In this document: in pieces, positions 14,909-24,694 of the stretch
Layout: every line of letters begins with the position of its first letter
Position numbering within the stretch: the first letter of the stretch is position 1
Assembly: GCA_964373575.1 (NCBI GenBank)
Contig: CAYJVB010000001.1
Span: forward strand, 1-64,000
Direction: 5' to 3'
Origin: CAYJVB01 sp964373575
GTDB lineage: Archaea > Aenigmatarchaeota > Aenigmatarchaeia > CG10238-14
Length of the DNA stretch: 64,000 nucleotides
Made by a program: the position numbers and the translations under genes
The notes under the pieces: generated by a model
Told to the model about the DNA's origin: nothing
The model's input: only the letters and a program-made list of their open reading frames with translations
Database searches by the model: none

Positions 14909-16978
14909 TTAACAACTCATTCCTTCTTGTCTTAAACTAAACGCGTCAAACCACCAATTATTTCTATATGGAAATGGTGAGACAACTTCTATGCAAATTT
15001 TGTTGGTAGACGATTTTGCTGTTATAGTCCTACTAATTTCATTATATTGACCATATTTAATTTGATTTCCGTCCATCGACCCACTGTCATAACCATCATT
15101 TGTAAATATACGGATACGACCAGACGCTGGATCAGTAGCATATATTTTGTTTTCATTTTGAACATCGTATAGGTCTGGATATACGTTAATTGTAAAATCG
15201 TATTGTCCAGGAGTCAACCCAGAAACATCTTGACACATCGTAAACTGGGTTGGGCCCCATTTGAAAATTTTCAAATTTCTATCATTATCAACATAAAACT
15301 GATCATCAACAGTCCCTTTTGCAAGCGTATTTGCTTCTGGGGGTAGATATTCTATAGTATCAAGATTATTTCCTGTTCCAGGATCTATTGTTTCAATATT
15401 TTCATTGTCACTACAAGAAGGTGTCTGACCACATGTTAAAGTCCAATCACCCGGCATATTAATACTCGTGCCTGTTTGTGCATATGAACCACCGAAACTA
15501 GGGTTAGTCAACATGTTAGGACATTTTGGAATAGTAGTTGAAGTCGTTGTTGTAGTTGGTTTTGGTATAGGCACACCTAATTCCTTAACGCACCATCTAC
15601 TTCCAGTATTTGGCGTAGGCATGGGAACACCAGATTGATCTTTACAATTACAATCAGTGCATTCCCAAAGTATCGGCACATCTTCGCACTCCCTAATACC
15701 AGTAATAGGATCAATATTACATACTGTTTTCCATTTTATTGGTGTCCAAACACAATCATTTATGTCCATTATAGCAGAATTTTCAGGGCAATTTTTCTTT
15801 TTAACATCTATTGTGGCATATACGGAAAATTCTAATTCATCATGATCTTTTGTAGAAAGTAAATGTTTTTTATCTATACAAGTGAATGTTGCCTCCATTG
15901 CACCTCTAGTTTCTTTCCAAAATTTACAAACTTTACCATTACAAAAATCTTCATTTGTCCTTTGACCTTTCGGTGGCGTCCAACTAAAAGCCTCTTGTAA
16001 TTTTTCTTCAGAAACACTCCCAATGACTGATTTTCTGTTCCCGTTTGAATCCAATTTAATGCCTCCACCACACAATGGCCCTGTTGTTCCAAGTTCGCAT
16101 CTATTACAAAACGGTGGATTTTCCCATGTTTGCACTTCATCACTTCCGGCACACTCTTCTGTTTCAGTATAATTACAAGCAAATCCGCCACTACAAGTTA
16201 TCCTTGAACTCGTTGGAAATCCCCCATCATCAAAACCCCTTTGTAAATCCTTCACAGCTACTTGTGTGGCATGTTCAACACATGTTTGGAAAGTCGGACA
16301 GTGATCAATGCTGGGACAATCACAAATTTTCTCTAGGCAAGTCGCCACTTCATGTTTCAAAACATTTCTATTCGCCCATTCACTATATTGCCTGTACATG
16401 AGCCAATATCTCACCGGACTTACTTCCTCATAAACATCATTATCAGATTTTGCATTTCCATCTTCCCCGATTACTTCAATATTGCTCCCATAAGAGCCAA
16501 TATTATAGCTAATATCATTTAATCCACTATCAACGCTGCTCTGACTAACATCATAATCAACGCAAGCATATTTGGAAACACCATACCTCAGTATATCTCT
16601 TTGATTTGCCACATTCAGATTGACAATGTATCTATTAAGATAATCAATTGTATCTTTTGAAAGATGATATCTTACTTGATCAACAGGTGGAATTTTCGGA
16701 TCAGTACAGATCCAATTTCTCTCTTGTGGTATACCCAATACCCCACCAAGCTTTCCAGTATCTCTCAATGCATTATGACTTGAGAATATCAATGCCACCC
16801 TGGAGAAACCCTTCATATAATCAGTCTCCTTGTAAACAAGCTGTTGCTTGATTTGTTCGGTTAGTCTCTTGCCTGTAGAAAGATTAGTGAATGACGATGA
16901 AGCCCAAATAATAAGAAACATTGTAATCAAACTAACTATTACCATAAGACTTGTTTGTGCCTTGATTTTCATCACCAT
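14909..16978 (-). CDS. Large Cys-rich secreted protein with prepilin-like N-terminus and carbohydrate-binding-like end
   Basis: The 689-residue protein begins MVMKIKAQTSLMVIVSLI, a class III (prepilin-like) signal with one hydrophobic helix. A Cys-rich central region follows (many CxxC pairs, e.g. ECTDCNCKD). A Thr linker (KPTTTTTTSTTIP, about residue 480) leads to a beta-sandwich resembling CBM4/9-type modules (NMLTNPSFGGSYAQTG and CQDVSGLTPGQYDFTINVYP). It is last in a run of tip-like proteins. Adhesion or glycan binding is inferred. Confidence 0.65.
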   Translation of the reverse strand: MVMKIKAQTSLMVIVSLITMFLIIWASSSFTNLSTGKRLTEQIKQQLVYKETDYMKGFSRVALIFSSHNALRDTGKLGGVLGIPQERNWICTDPKIPPVDQVRYHLSKDTIDYLNRYIVNLNVANQRDILRYGVSKYACVDYDVSQSSVDSGLNDISYNIGSYGSNIEVIGEDGNAKSDNDVYEEVSPVRYWLMYRQYSEWANRNVLKHEVATCLEKICDCPSIDHCPTFQTCVEHATQVAVKDLQRGFDDGGFPTSSRITCSGGFACNYTETEECAGSDEVQTWENPPFCNRCELGTTGPLCGGGIKLDSNGNRKSVIGSVSEEKLQEAFSWTPPKGQRTNEDFCNGKVCKFWKETRGAMEATFTCIDKKHLLSTKDHDELEFSVYATIDVKKKNCPENSAIMDINDCVWTPIKWKTVCNIDPITGIRECEDVPILWECTDCNCKDQSGVPMPTPNTGSRWCVKELGVPIPKPTTTTTSTTIPKCPNMLTNPSFGGSYAQTGTSINMPGDWTLTCGQTPSCSDNENIETIDPGTGNNLDTIEYLPPEANTLAKGTVDDQFYVDNDRNLKIFKWGPTQFTMCQDVSGLTPGQYDFTINVYPDLYDVQNENKIYATDPASGRIRIFTNDGYDSGSMDGNQIKYGQYNEISRTITAKSSTNKICIEVVSPFPYRNNWWFDAFSLRQEGMSC

Positions 16979-17442
16979 GTATACAATTTTCCTAGAGTGA
17001 ATTGACCGTCATCACTTGGAATAGGTATTATTATAGTGCTGGCCCTAACCCTTCCATTTATTGGAATATCTTGACCCCATTCAAACCCCACGGATTGTAC
17101 AGTGACATGCCATTTACCAACACCAAAGTTTGTGTCAAAATATTCATAAGTTAATTTTGATACATTCACTCCAAAATCCCCAAATCCATAATTGACAGTT
17201 CTTTCTTTCAATAAAACAGCATCACCCAGCATTTGCATAGTGTTTCTTCTTGCTGGCGGAACCTTTTTGTAATAATAATCAATCAATGCCGTGTTCGCTC
17301 GATCATTCTGGTAAGTGTCAACGAAAAGTTCCTCAATATCCTTTTTGTTTGACGATATGAAATACATCGAAATAGCTAGAATTATGACTGAAGTTGCAAC
17401 CAACAAAAATATTTCCAGAATCTCTTTTGTCTGACCTTTCAT
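16972..17442 (-). CDS. Prepilin-like protein (MKGQT type)
   Basis: 156 residues starting MKGQTKEILEIFLLVATSVI: a short basic tip with Lys-Gly, then a hydrophobic helix that would form the filament core after prepilin-peptidase cleavage, and a soluble beta-rich domain without Cys. Its end overlaps the start of the 689-residue protein, and it begins 4 bases after the 664-residue gene. It is a likely minor pilin or pseudopilin. Confidence 0.7.
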   Translation of the reverse strand: MKGQTKEILEIFLLVATSVIILAISMYFISSNKKDIEELFVDTYQNDRANTALIDYYYKKVPPARRNTMQMLGDAVLLKERTVNYGFGDFGVNVSKLTYEYFDTNFGVGKWHVTVQSVGFEWGQDIPINGRVRASTIIIPIPSDDGQFTLGKLYTW

Positions 17443-17446
17443 AAAA

Positions 17447-19441
17447 TCACTGTGTAACTAAAATCTTTTCCCCAGCATTTCTGATATTAAAAATATAACT
17501 TCCAGCAGCTTTAACATCTTCAAACTGAATGTCTTTCGTGCAAGAGAGTTTTCTGCAAGACGTTGTACCATCATTATAAAACATACATAATTTTTTGTCA
17601 TCAACATTAGGGCTTTTTGTTACTTTAATCGTTACAGCATCGCAGACTGGCTTGGAGGGGTTCAGATTAGTCTGTTCAGAATCGATCTTAACATCTCTAT
17701 CTTGTGATATTGTGTAAGATGTTGTTGCTTCGCATTTTATGGATGCAGGAATACCTATGCATGAAGCCCCATCCTTTTCTCCACTAAATTTAATATCATA
17801 AGTTCCCGGTTTCTGCGGAGATCCTTCCCACTCCCATACCGAAAAATCAGGACTTCCTGAAACAACATTAGGATTAGGGTCGACTATTGTTGTTCCTCCA
17901 TATGTGTTCAGCAAAACACAAGTATAACCGAAAGATGATTCAACCCTAAACCTTACTCTATTATTTCCTATGGAATAAACAGGATAGTGCAGGTTGATTT
18001 GATATTGTGAATCAGTTTCAGTCTCACAACTTTCATCTATTTTTCCACTTAATTCTTCTAGTTCCCCATCAGTCATTTTTATTTGCATTATAGCCGGAAA
18101 ATATCTCGATTCATCTATTTTTATTGCAACAGGATATCTTGCTGTAACCTGATTTCTCAAAGCATTATCTTTCGACGCCTCTTCTTGGCCAAACGACCAC
18201 ACCTCTTTTTTAGCATCAGGGTTCTGGAAAAACAAAGATTCTAGCGCTATTGGAGATAGAATTGTTCCATGCGTATTTAGGAGCAATAAATCAAACTTCT
18301 TTATATCCTCCAAATTTGTTTGCCCGATAAAAAGCCAATCCGAATCAACTTTTATACCAATCGGTTGAACATTAACAACAGTCGGGTTTCCATACCCGCC
18401 ATTATTATGTTTAACAGCAGGACATCCATCATTAGCGCATTTCTCCATCATCATAGCCCACAAACAATCAGCATCATAAGGATCAATTATATCCATTATA
18501 TATCCAATTCTCACAGTATCAGTCTTTCTTTTTTCCGCAGTATATTTTATTACATTCAGTCCAAACGTAATATCTTCAAAATCAGTATAAGTAAGCCCTC
18601 TGCTAGGGCATGCTGTTGGATTACTGCACCAATTATTTGCCTTTTCTATCCACTGTTCTATGCTCTCAGTTTTGTAAAATCTGAAACACTGCTGCGGTGT
18701 ACATCCCCTTCCGGCAGTGGGATCATTTATACCACAAGAAATATCCTGACCTGTAGCGATGAATGCACCCTTGCCCACAATATGACTATCTTCTGTGTAT
18801 GCAGCTGTTGTCCTTCCGCTTGTTGTATCAATTAAAATATCTCTCCACGATCCACCAATAGGTACAACAGAAGCGGATTCACTATGACAATCACCTAAAT
18901 TGTTTAACGTGTCAATGCCATTTGTAAATGTTTCATCAACCGATTCTTCATTAACATTTGTCAAATAAGGCGTAGTGTTTTCATAAACAAAAGGTATAAA
19001 GAATTCTGGATCAACATCTATCCCTCTATCCCCATCACTCCAAAGCACACCTCCGCTAAAAACATAATTCTTTAACTTGTCAAGTTCCTGAGATGTTTCG
19101 ATATCAACTTTGTATCCAAAACTATAATCTCTAGCACAGCTTGGCTCTATATTAGAATATTTACTTTTGAATTCATCTAATTTTTTCTTGTCCAAAATCC
19201 TATGCGTTGCAAGTTCACCCTCACTTCCTGAGACTCTACCAATTTCATCATAAGCCAAACAACTTTTAGAACCAGATAAAACTTCTAAAGTGTTTATCGC
19301 CTTGTTGTTTAGCCTTTGTTCTGCAGACTCTTCAGCTGTAATGACATTCAGTGAAAAAAGCCTGTTGACAGAAATTCCAATTATTAATAGCGTCAATATA
19401 AGAAAAACCCCTTTGATTAGAAATTGGGAGATACCTTTCAT
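17447..19441 (-). CDS. Large prepilin-like secreted protein (664 residues)
   Basis: The N-terminus MKGISQFLIKGVFLILTLLI is prepilin-like. The long exported part has many Cys and beta-rich sequence. An N-terminal domain of about 400 residues includes a possible alpha/beta region (LLLNTHGTILSPIALESLF); the C-terminal half looks Ig-like (YSIGNNRVRFRVESSFG and QKPGTYDIKFSGEKDG). I recognise no catalytic motif. It belongs to the operon-like run from 22045 to 14909 and probably works as a tip or adhesin subunit. Confidence 0.6.
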   Translation of the reverse strand: MKGISQFLIKGVFLILTLLIIGISVNRLFSLNVITAEESAEQRLNNKAINTLEVLSGSKSCLAYDEIGRVSGSEGELATHRILDKKKLDEFKSKYSNIEPSCARDYSFGYKVDIETSQELDKLKNYVFSGGVLWSDGDRGIDVDPEFFIPFVYENTTPYLTNVNEESVDETFTNGIDTLNNLGDCHSESASVVPIGGSWRDILIDTTSGRTTAAYTEDSHIVGKGAFIATGQDISCGINDPTAGRGCTPQQCFRFYKTESIEQWIEKANNWCSNPTACPSRGLTYTDFEDITFGLNVIKYTAEKRKTDTVRIGYIMDIIDPYDADCLWAMMMEKCANDGCPAVKHNNGGYGNPTVVNVQPIGIKVDSDWLFIGQTNLEDIKKFDLLLLNTHGTILSPIALESLFFQNPDAKKEVWSFGQEEASKDNALRNQVTARYPVAIKIDESRYFPAIMQIKMTDGELEELSGKIDESCETETDSQYQINLHYPVYSIGNNRVRFRVESSFGYTCVLLNTYGGTTIVDPNPNVVSGSPDFSVWEWEGSPQKPGTYDIKFSGEKDGASCIGIPASIKCEATTSYTISQDRDVKIDSEQTNLNPSKPVCDAVTIKVTKSPNVDDKKLCMFYNDGTTSCRKLSCTKDIQFEDVKAAGSYIFNIRNAGEKILVTQ

Positions 19442-19555
19442 TTTATCTGAATGATTATTAATTTCATGATTTAATTATTTTGTTGATTATCGTCTGTACG
19501 GTAACACAATTGCTGTTGCGTTTTTTAGGACAAAAATACTGTGACACTACAATTA

Positions 19556-22045
19556 TCAGGGTAAAGGATAGTCAGTGGCAATACTAACAACAGAAGCTAA
19601 TTCAGTGGAATCTACATGATCCTTTGAAGAAAATCTATTCATTATTGATAATATTCCATTAAGGTTCCTGTCCAACTCCACAGATGAGTGATCTTGAAAT
19701 TCTATTTCTATACCTGCAATACCAACTGAATCAAGATAATCAATTGCATCTCCCGTTACTGGATAACCTGCAGAATAAGAAGGTCGATTACCACAATATC
19801 CAGCAAATATCATGCCATTTGGAGCAACACTACTATGATAAAAAATTACACCTTTGACATTATTTGAAATAAGGAAATCACGCACAGCCCGCGTTTCAGG
19901 TTCTGAAAATGGGTTGCTCCCACCACTAACTATATTGTCTTGCCAATAGGCTGTCTCATCCCAATTACAGTCCCAGTTTCTATTTAAATCAACATTGTTA
20001 GCATTAAGTCTTCTAGATAGGTATTCGTTAAGTGTTAGTCCTGGGGCCCAAATACCCGAAGAATAACCATCTGGATTCATATTTGGAATTATGAAAAGAG
20101 TTATATCATCTGGTATTTGTTGAGGATTTGATTCAAAATACGATACCACATTTGATGCTATTTCAATGCCATTGTGTTCATAGCCACCATGAATTCCGCC
20201 AACAACAAGTAGTTTAGTATTCCCATGACCAAATTTAAAAACTTCTATTTCCCTTCCTTCTACAGATTTTCCTATTATGAATTTATTTGAAAACTCTTCA
20301 GAACATAAAAATTCAGGTTTGACATTTTCTCCATTTACTTTCAATTCAATGTGAACATGCGTTCCTTCACCTAAATTAAACAATGTACCCACCTGTGTTC
20401 CTGAAGGGACATTTTTCACGTTACCTTCACCCCGATTTAAATGACTAAGCCAAATTTCATAATTATTACCTTCGTCATCAAAGCCTTTGTAAATTCTCAA
20501 ATAACCCCACATTGGATTTAAATCATTAGGAACACCAAGTTCTGCTCCAGTCCACGACCATGTAATAGTTTTGCCATTAATAGAAGGGAGAAAAACAGGT
20601 GCACCTGGCCCCGTACTTGATACATCTATTGCATACCCATATGTTTGACTAAGTTTCCATCCAGCTCTTTTTTTATGGCATACATTAATAGTCCCATCAG
20701 GATCTATAGAATCTAATGGACCGGTAGCACCACCAATATTATACGAACATCTACCTGCAGCGCTAGCAGATCCAGACCAGTAAACATTACTTCCATGACC
20801 TCCTTTACATTTAGGGTAATTACTGTTATACGATCCACATGTGATAGTAGGCGATTTAACGAGACATGTTCCTTGAAGACTGGAAGTTGTTGTCGTTGTA
20901 CAACGTGTTTCTTTTTGACATTGAGGCCAAACAGGATAATACTGTCCAGCCTTGATATTGACATAAGTCATAACTACAGCAGCTTCGCACTGGTAACAAT
21001 CATATCCCTGGCTTTCACAGTATGGATCACCTGTAATACAGACATCATATTTTCTAGCACCTATGGTGAGAGAATCTAAATTACCATATACGTCCCAATT
21101 CGTGCTACCTGTATCTTTGACAGCTTCAAATATTAGTGCAGCTCCTCCATTGTATGCAGCCAATGCAGATTTAATGTAGTTGTCAGTTCCGTGTTGCTTA
21201 AAATTATAGCCAAAAGACGCGTAAGTGTCTAACGAACTAAATTTATTTTTTAAAACTCTTATACCACAACGGAAATTTTTGACTGCAACAGCGCTAATTT
21301 CCTCGTAAGTCCCAATATCATTACACGATGATTCCGCCGTACTTCTTGTAACCTGCATAAGGCCGCCTCTTTGCAAAATATAATCGGCTTCATTCCACCC
21401 GGTTTCCGTTCCGATAACAGATGCTACTAGATATACCGCATTTTCTACACTACCCGTGTACTGTTGCAAGTTTTCCACAATCACAGCTTCTTTTATCTGA
21501 TTGTAATATTTGTTGAATCCGTCAATGCATTTTTGATTTCCAACATGGGAAAGGCATATATTAGCAGGACAAGAAACTAATTTTTCTTCACAAACCTGAG
21601 GAAGTGTTGTGGTTGTAGATGTCGTTGTCGTAGTTAATTTAACACCACCACATCCAATATTATTTTCTGGCTTAATGTCAAGTTTTTGTTCTTCTTTTCT
21701 GACAATTATTTTATCAGAATCTTCAAAGCACACATCACTTATCTTATTACCTTCTATGAAAAATGATACCGACTTTCCAGTAGTCTTGTCTTGTACCGAA
21801 ACTATATTGTCCGAAACACGGAATACATATTTTTTTACCAAAGGACCATAACTTAATGAAACATCATTGGTTGAAGCAACAACCCTATAAATTGTGGTTT
21901 CTATGTCAGAAGAAAATTCTGCTAAAGGCTGATCTTGGGACGATTGACTCTCCTTGAAAAAAATTGGTCTCAACAAAAATAATGCTATTCCCACTGCTAT
22001 CAGTATTCCAACAGTCAAAATAACTTCTGATACATCTCCTTTCAT
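19556..22045 (-). CDS. Prepilin-like multidomain hydrolase: lytic transglycosylase + M23-like + M14 carboxypeptidase
   Basis: MKGDVSEVILTVGILIAVGI is a prepilin-like anchor. After a Thr linker comes a lysozyme-like transglycosylase domain (ASVIGTETGWNEADYI with catalytic Glu, GGLMQVT, ALAAYNGG). A second Thr linker leads to an M23/LytM-like domain (YGYAIDVSSTGPGAPV, GTHVHIELK). Last is an M14 carboxypeptidase (GGIHGGYEHNG near residue 619, NVDLNRNWD, YHSS, EIEFQ). The M23 domain lacks the first zinc His of HxGxD and may only bind. All three families act on peptidoglycan in bacteria. Confidence 0.82.
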   Translation of the reverse strand: MKGDVSEVILTVGILIAVGIALFLLRPIFFKESQSSQDQPLAEFSSDIETTIYRVVASTNDVSLSYGPLVKKYVFRVSDNIVSVQDKTTGKSVSFFIEGNKISDVCFEDSDKIIVRKEEQKLDIKPENNIGCGGVKLTTTTTSTTTTLPQVCEEKLVSCPANICLSHVGNQKCIDGFNKYYNQIKEAVIVENLQQYTGSVENAVYLVASVIGTETGWNEADYILQRGGLMQVTRSTAESSCNDIGTYEEISAVAVKNFRCGIRVLKNKFSSLDTYASFGYNFKQHGTDNYIKSALAAYNGGAALIFEAVKDTGSTNWDVYGNLDSLTIGARKYDVCITGDPYCESQGYDCYQCEAAVVMTYVNIKAGQYYPVWPQCQKETRCTTTTTSSLQGTCLVKSPTITCGSYNSNYPKCKGGHGSNVYWSGSASAAGRCSYNIGGATGPLDSIDPDGTINVCHKKRAGWKLSQTYGYAIDVSSTGPGAPVFLPSINGKTITWSWTGAELGVPNDLNPMWGYLRIYKGFDDEGNNYEIWLSHLNRGEGNVKNVPSGTQVGTLFNLGEGTHVHIELKVNGENVKPEFLCSEEFSNKFIIGKSVEGREIEVFKFGHGNTKLLVVGGIHGGYEHNGIEIASNVVSYFESNPQQIPDDITLFIIPNMNPDGYSSGIWAPGLTLNEYLSRRLNANNVDLNRNWDCNWDETAYWQDNIVSGGSNPFSEPETRAVRDFLISNNVKGVIFYHSSVAPNGMIFAGYCGNRPSYSAGYPVTGDAIDYLDSVGIAGIEIEFQDHSSVELDRNLNGILSIMNRFSSKDHVDSTELASVVSIATDYPLP

Positions 22046-22048
22046 CTT

Positions 22049-23530
22049 TTAACACGCCAATCCATTCATATATGAAACTAGAGGACCATTATTTCCTGCA
22101 TCTCCAGTTAAATCCGGATAAATTTCAAATGAACCCCAACCAAACTGCCCATAATGAAATATAGCTGCGCCAACAACATAGCTATCTTCCTTCAACTTGG
22201 AATCATACCATTTAAGGTCCTCAAGATATGAGCTCGCGTCAGTATGAGCCCTCCAACCACAATTATCTTCACAACCTCCAGAATCAATTCCAGTTTCAGT
22301 TATTACCAAAGGAATTTCTAAATTATTTGGTTGCAAATATTGTCTGTAAACTTTTCTATATCTCAGTGTAAGCCATCCAGTGTCTCCATCCAAATTACAT
22401 TGCATTGAAGGTGAACAATATTCATGTAAGCTAAGATATCCACCATTTTGTTTTGCAGCCTCTAATGCAGGCTTAAATTCAGACCATAAAGCCAAATCAG
22501 GGTTACCAGCTGAGAACGACCCAATACACGCCTTTCTACTTATACTGTTCAGCAATTTTATTCTTTCAACCTCAAAAGAACTCATCCACTGCATTTCTTG
22601 AGCTGTATGACCTGGAACAGGTTCATTATATCCTTCCCAACAATCTACACTATTAGTAGACTCAATAGTACCTCTATTTCTATTAAACCAATCTCTAGCC
22701 CTTTGTGCAGCATCTCCATCAGTTGGCTGTTGTCCAGCGGATTCAACAATTCTTCCAACAATAAATGTGCATGGTGACGTCTGTTTTATTTCCTCAGCCT
22801 TCCCATAATCGCTATTAAGTTTAACAACAGATGGTTTTGTTGAATCAACAAATTCCATCACACCAGATTTTTGAAATTGTGTCTGAATTCCAAGCTTACT
22901 GCGACACGCTAAATTCAAATCACAAGTTCTTGGAGGCATTGTCGTTGTACTTCCAGGCAATGTAGTCGTCGTTTCCTCATCCCCACCATAATTGTCAGTA
23001 GGTACATGAATAGGTGGTGGCGGGGGTTTAGACAATTCCAAGTTTACAGCATTACTAGTTCTCTTGAAAGTAACCTCATACTCCTTCACCAACGGCCTTC
23101 CAAGTATCTTGTTCACCGCAATCTGAAAATCATTATAATCCTCTAGTGTTCCCATATGCGGCAACCTAGTCCTGCATCTCAGCTTACTGCATCTATTAAA
23201 CTGCTCCGACTTAAACTGGAAGCATAGATAATCTCCCTCACTTAACTTATCACTCTTAATGAGATCGCTAACAGTCGGCAATACATCATCAGGTTTGTCA
23301 GTTGTATAAAACACACGTACTTGACTTGGTATCAATAAATCAAAGGTCAAAAAATTTCCCGGCTCTTGAGAGCATACAGAATCTAAATCTTCGTTTATAT
23401 TGGAAAATTGCTCAAGAAAAGTTTGTTTTTGAGATTCAATGACAAACGATGCTATTAACTGATAACCTATTGAAAAAACCATTAATCCTAATACAATCCC
23501 ACCAACAGCTAGTAAAATAGTGTCAGCCAT
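22049..23530 (-). CDS. Pilin-like protein carrying a clan GH-A glycoside hydrolase
   Basis: The first 165 residues copy the pilin-like protein at 23555: a membrane helix, then YLCFQFKSEQFNRCSKLRCR. A Pro/Thr linker (PPPPPIHVP and ETTTTLPGSTTTMPP) follows. From about residue 205 lies a TIM-barrel glycosidase with WEGYNEP (acid/base Glu303) and VITETGID (nucleophile Glu412), spaced as in clan GH-A. The specific family is unclear (GH5-, GH39- or GH113-like). It lacks the K-G tip of other prepilins, so processing may differ. Part of the N-terminal domain is DNA-identical to its neighbour. Confidence 0.78.
   Translation of the reverse strand: MADTILLAVGGIVLGLMVFSIGYQLIASFVIESQKQTFLEQFSNINEDLDSVCSQEPGNFLTFDLLIPSQVRVFYTTDKPDDVLPTVSDLIKSDKLSEGDYLCFQFKSEQFNRCSKLRCRTRLPHMGTLEDYNDFQIAVNKILGRPLVKEYEVTFKRTSNAVNLELSKPPPPPIHVPTDNYGGDEETTTTLPGSTTTMPPRTCDLNLACRSKLGIQTQFQKSGVMEFVDSTKPSVVKLNSDYGKAEEIKQTSPCTFIVGRIVESAGQQPTDGDAAQRARDWFNRNRGTIESTNSVDCWEGYNEPVPGHTAQEMQWMSSFEVERIKLLNSISRKACIGSFSAGNPDLALWSEFKPALEAAKQNGGYLSLHEYCSPSMQCNLDGDTGWLTLRYRKVYRQYLQPNNLEIPLVITETGIDSGGCEDNCGWRAHTDASSYLEDLKWYDSKLKEDSYVVGAAIFHYGQFGWGSFEIYPDLTGDAGNNGPLVSYMNGLAC
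23073..23242. repeat. 170-bp perfect repeat, copy 1
   Basis: These 170 bases are identical to 23604-23773, while the flanking sequence of the two paralogous genes differs strongly. This points to recent gene conversion or a local duplication. Confidence 0.95.
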
Positions 23531-23554
23531 TATTATAATTTGTTTTCAAGTATT

Positions 23555-24061
23555 TTATTTTTTAAAATCAATATTTATTCCGTTGACAGTCCTGGTAAAC
23601 CTCACCTCATACTCCTTCACCAACGGCCTTCCAAGTATCTTGTTCACCGCAATCTGAAAATCATTATAATCCTCTAGTGTTCCCATATGCGGCAACCTAG
23701 TCCTGCATCTCAGCTTACTGCATCTATTAAACTGCTCCGACTTAAACTGGAAGCATAGATAATCTCCCTCACTCAATTTGTTATTATCTATCAGTTCATC
23801 GACATTCAGTAATATTTGATCAGGATTATCGGTAGTGTAAAGAACCCTGACTTGGTTCGATATTCTTATATTTGAAAGATGCGAATTCCCTGGTTCATTT
23901 TGGCATACACTTTCTATTTCAGCATTTATTGTATTGATCTGGTTGAGAAAATCATGTTTCATAGCCTGTAAAATATTGTTAGTTAACAAATTATATCCTA
24001 TGAGAAAAATCATTAACCCTATTATAATTCCACCCGCAGCAAGAATAATCGTCTCTGGCAT
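23555..24061 (-). CDS. Pilin-like protein, paralogue of the GH-A protein's anchor
   Basis: 168 residues starting MPETIILAAGGIIIGLMIFL with one hydrophobic helix and a small Cys-containing domain. Residues about 95-152 (EGDYLCFQFKSEQFNRCSKL and onward) are identical to the anchor of the gene at 22049. It has no enzyme domain. It may be the unfused structural subunit on which the glycosidase-bearing version is modelled. Confidence 0.75.
   Translation of the reverse strand: MPETIILAAGGIIIGLMIFLIGYNLLTNNILQAMKHDFLNQINTINAEIESVCQNEPGNSHLSNIRISNQVRVLYTTDNPDQILLNVDELIDNNKLSEGDYLCFQFKSEQFNRCSKLRCRTRLPHMGTLEDYNDFQIAVNKILGRPLVKEYEVRFTRTVNGINIDFKK
23604..23773. repeat. 170-bp perfect repeat, copy 2
   Basis: Identical to 23073-23242, offset 531 bp, inside the coding region of the pilin-like gene at 23555. 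Confidence 0.95.
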
Positions 24062-24085
24062 TATTATAATTTCTCTTCACAGCAT

Positions 24086-24694
24086 TTATCGTTTGAACAA
24101 TTTGTCTTTGTTTTTAAGATAAACGACTACAGCAATAATTATCAAGGCAAATAATATTAACAAAATTCCTATAGTCACATTTCTACTGCTACTGGTTTTT
24201 GTAGGCAAAGTAGTAGTTGTGCTTCTAACAGTAGTCGTTGTAAGTCTTGTTGTTGTAGTTGCCTGCAATGTTGTTGTAGTTGCCTGCAATGTTGTTGTAG
24301 TTGCCTGCAATGTTGTTGTAGTGATAGAACTAGGCAATGTAGTAGTCGTCACTGATGGTTGATTTACATCTATAAAAACCTCATCGGATTGACCCTCATT
24401 ACAGTCTGCTTTAATCTTAACTGTTCCGAGTGGTGAGCCACAACTGGTCCAATTTATACTTGCAATTCCCGTCGATGATATCTTTGGTAGGCACGAAGGA
24501 CTGCTGACAAGCAATTTGTAAACAATTAAATTTCCTTGTGTACAATTTTCTACAACCTTGCATTCACAAGTCTTGTCAGTGTCGCATTTCCAGTTTTCAT
24601 TTCCCGATTTGCAGTATTGAATAGTAATAGCAGCTGACACATTACTAATAATAACCAAAAAAACCATAGCTGTAATAAGCATTTTTTTCAGCAT
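24086..24694 (-). CDS. Secreted Thr-rich stalk protein with C-terminal membrane anchor
   Basis: 202 residues: a cleavable-type signal peptide (to about residue 21), a Cys-containing beta domain, a long Thr-rich stalk with three TTTTLQA units, a short SSSRN spacer, a membrane helix and a basic tail KNKDKLFKR. This is the layout of a cell-surface anchored protein with a glycosylatable stalk. It starts 7 bases inside the end of the 1010-residue gene upstream. Confidence 0.7.
   Translation of the reverse strand: MLKKMLITAMVFLVIISNVSAAITIQYCKSGNENWKCDTDKTCECKVVENCTQGNLIVYKLLVSSPSCLPKISSTGIASINWTSCGSPLGTVKIKADCNEGQSDEVFIDVNQPSVTTTTLPSSITTTTLQATTTTLQATTTTLQATTTTRLTTTTVRSTTTTLPTKTSSSRNVTIGILLILFALIIIAVVVYLKNKDKLFKR
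24249..24311. repeat. Three tandem 21-bp repeats coding TTTTLQA
   Basis: Three exact in-tandem 21-base units encode the Thr-rich stalk of the 24086 protein. Replication slippage in this tract would change stalk length in steps of seven residues without a frameshift. Confidence 0.9.

Noticed and set aside
19442..19555. A frameshifted C-terminal extension of the M14 protein
   Set aside because: An open frame exists downstream of the stop, but it has no homologous look to M14 ends and the M14 domain is already complete.
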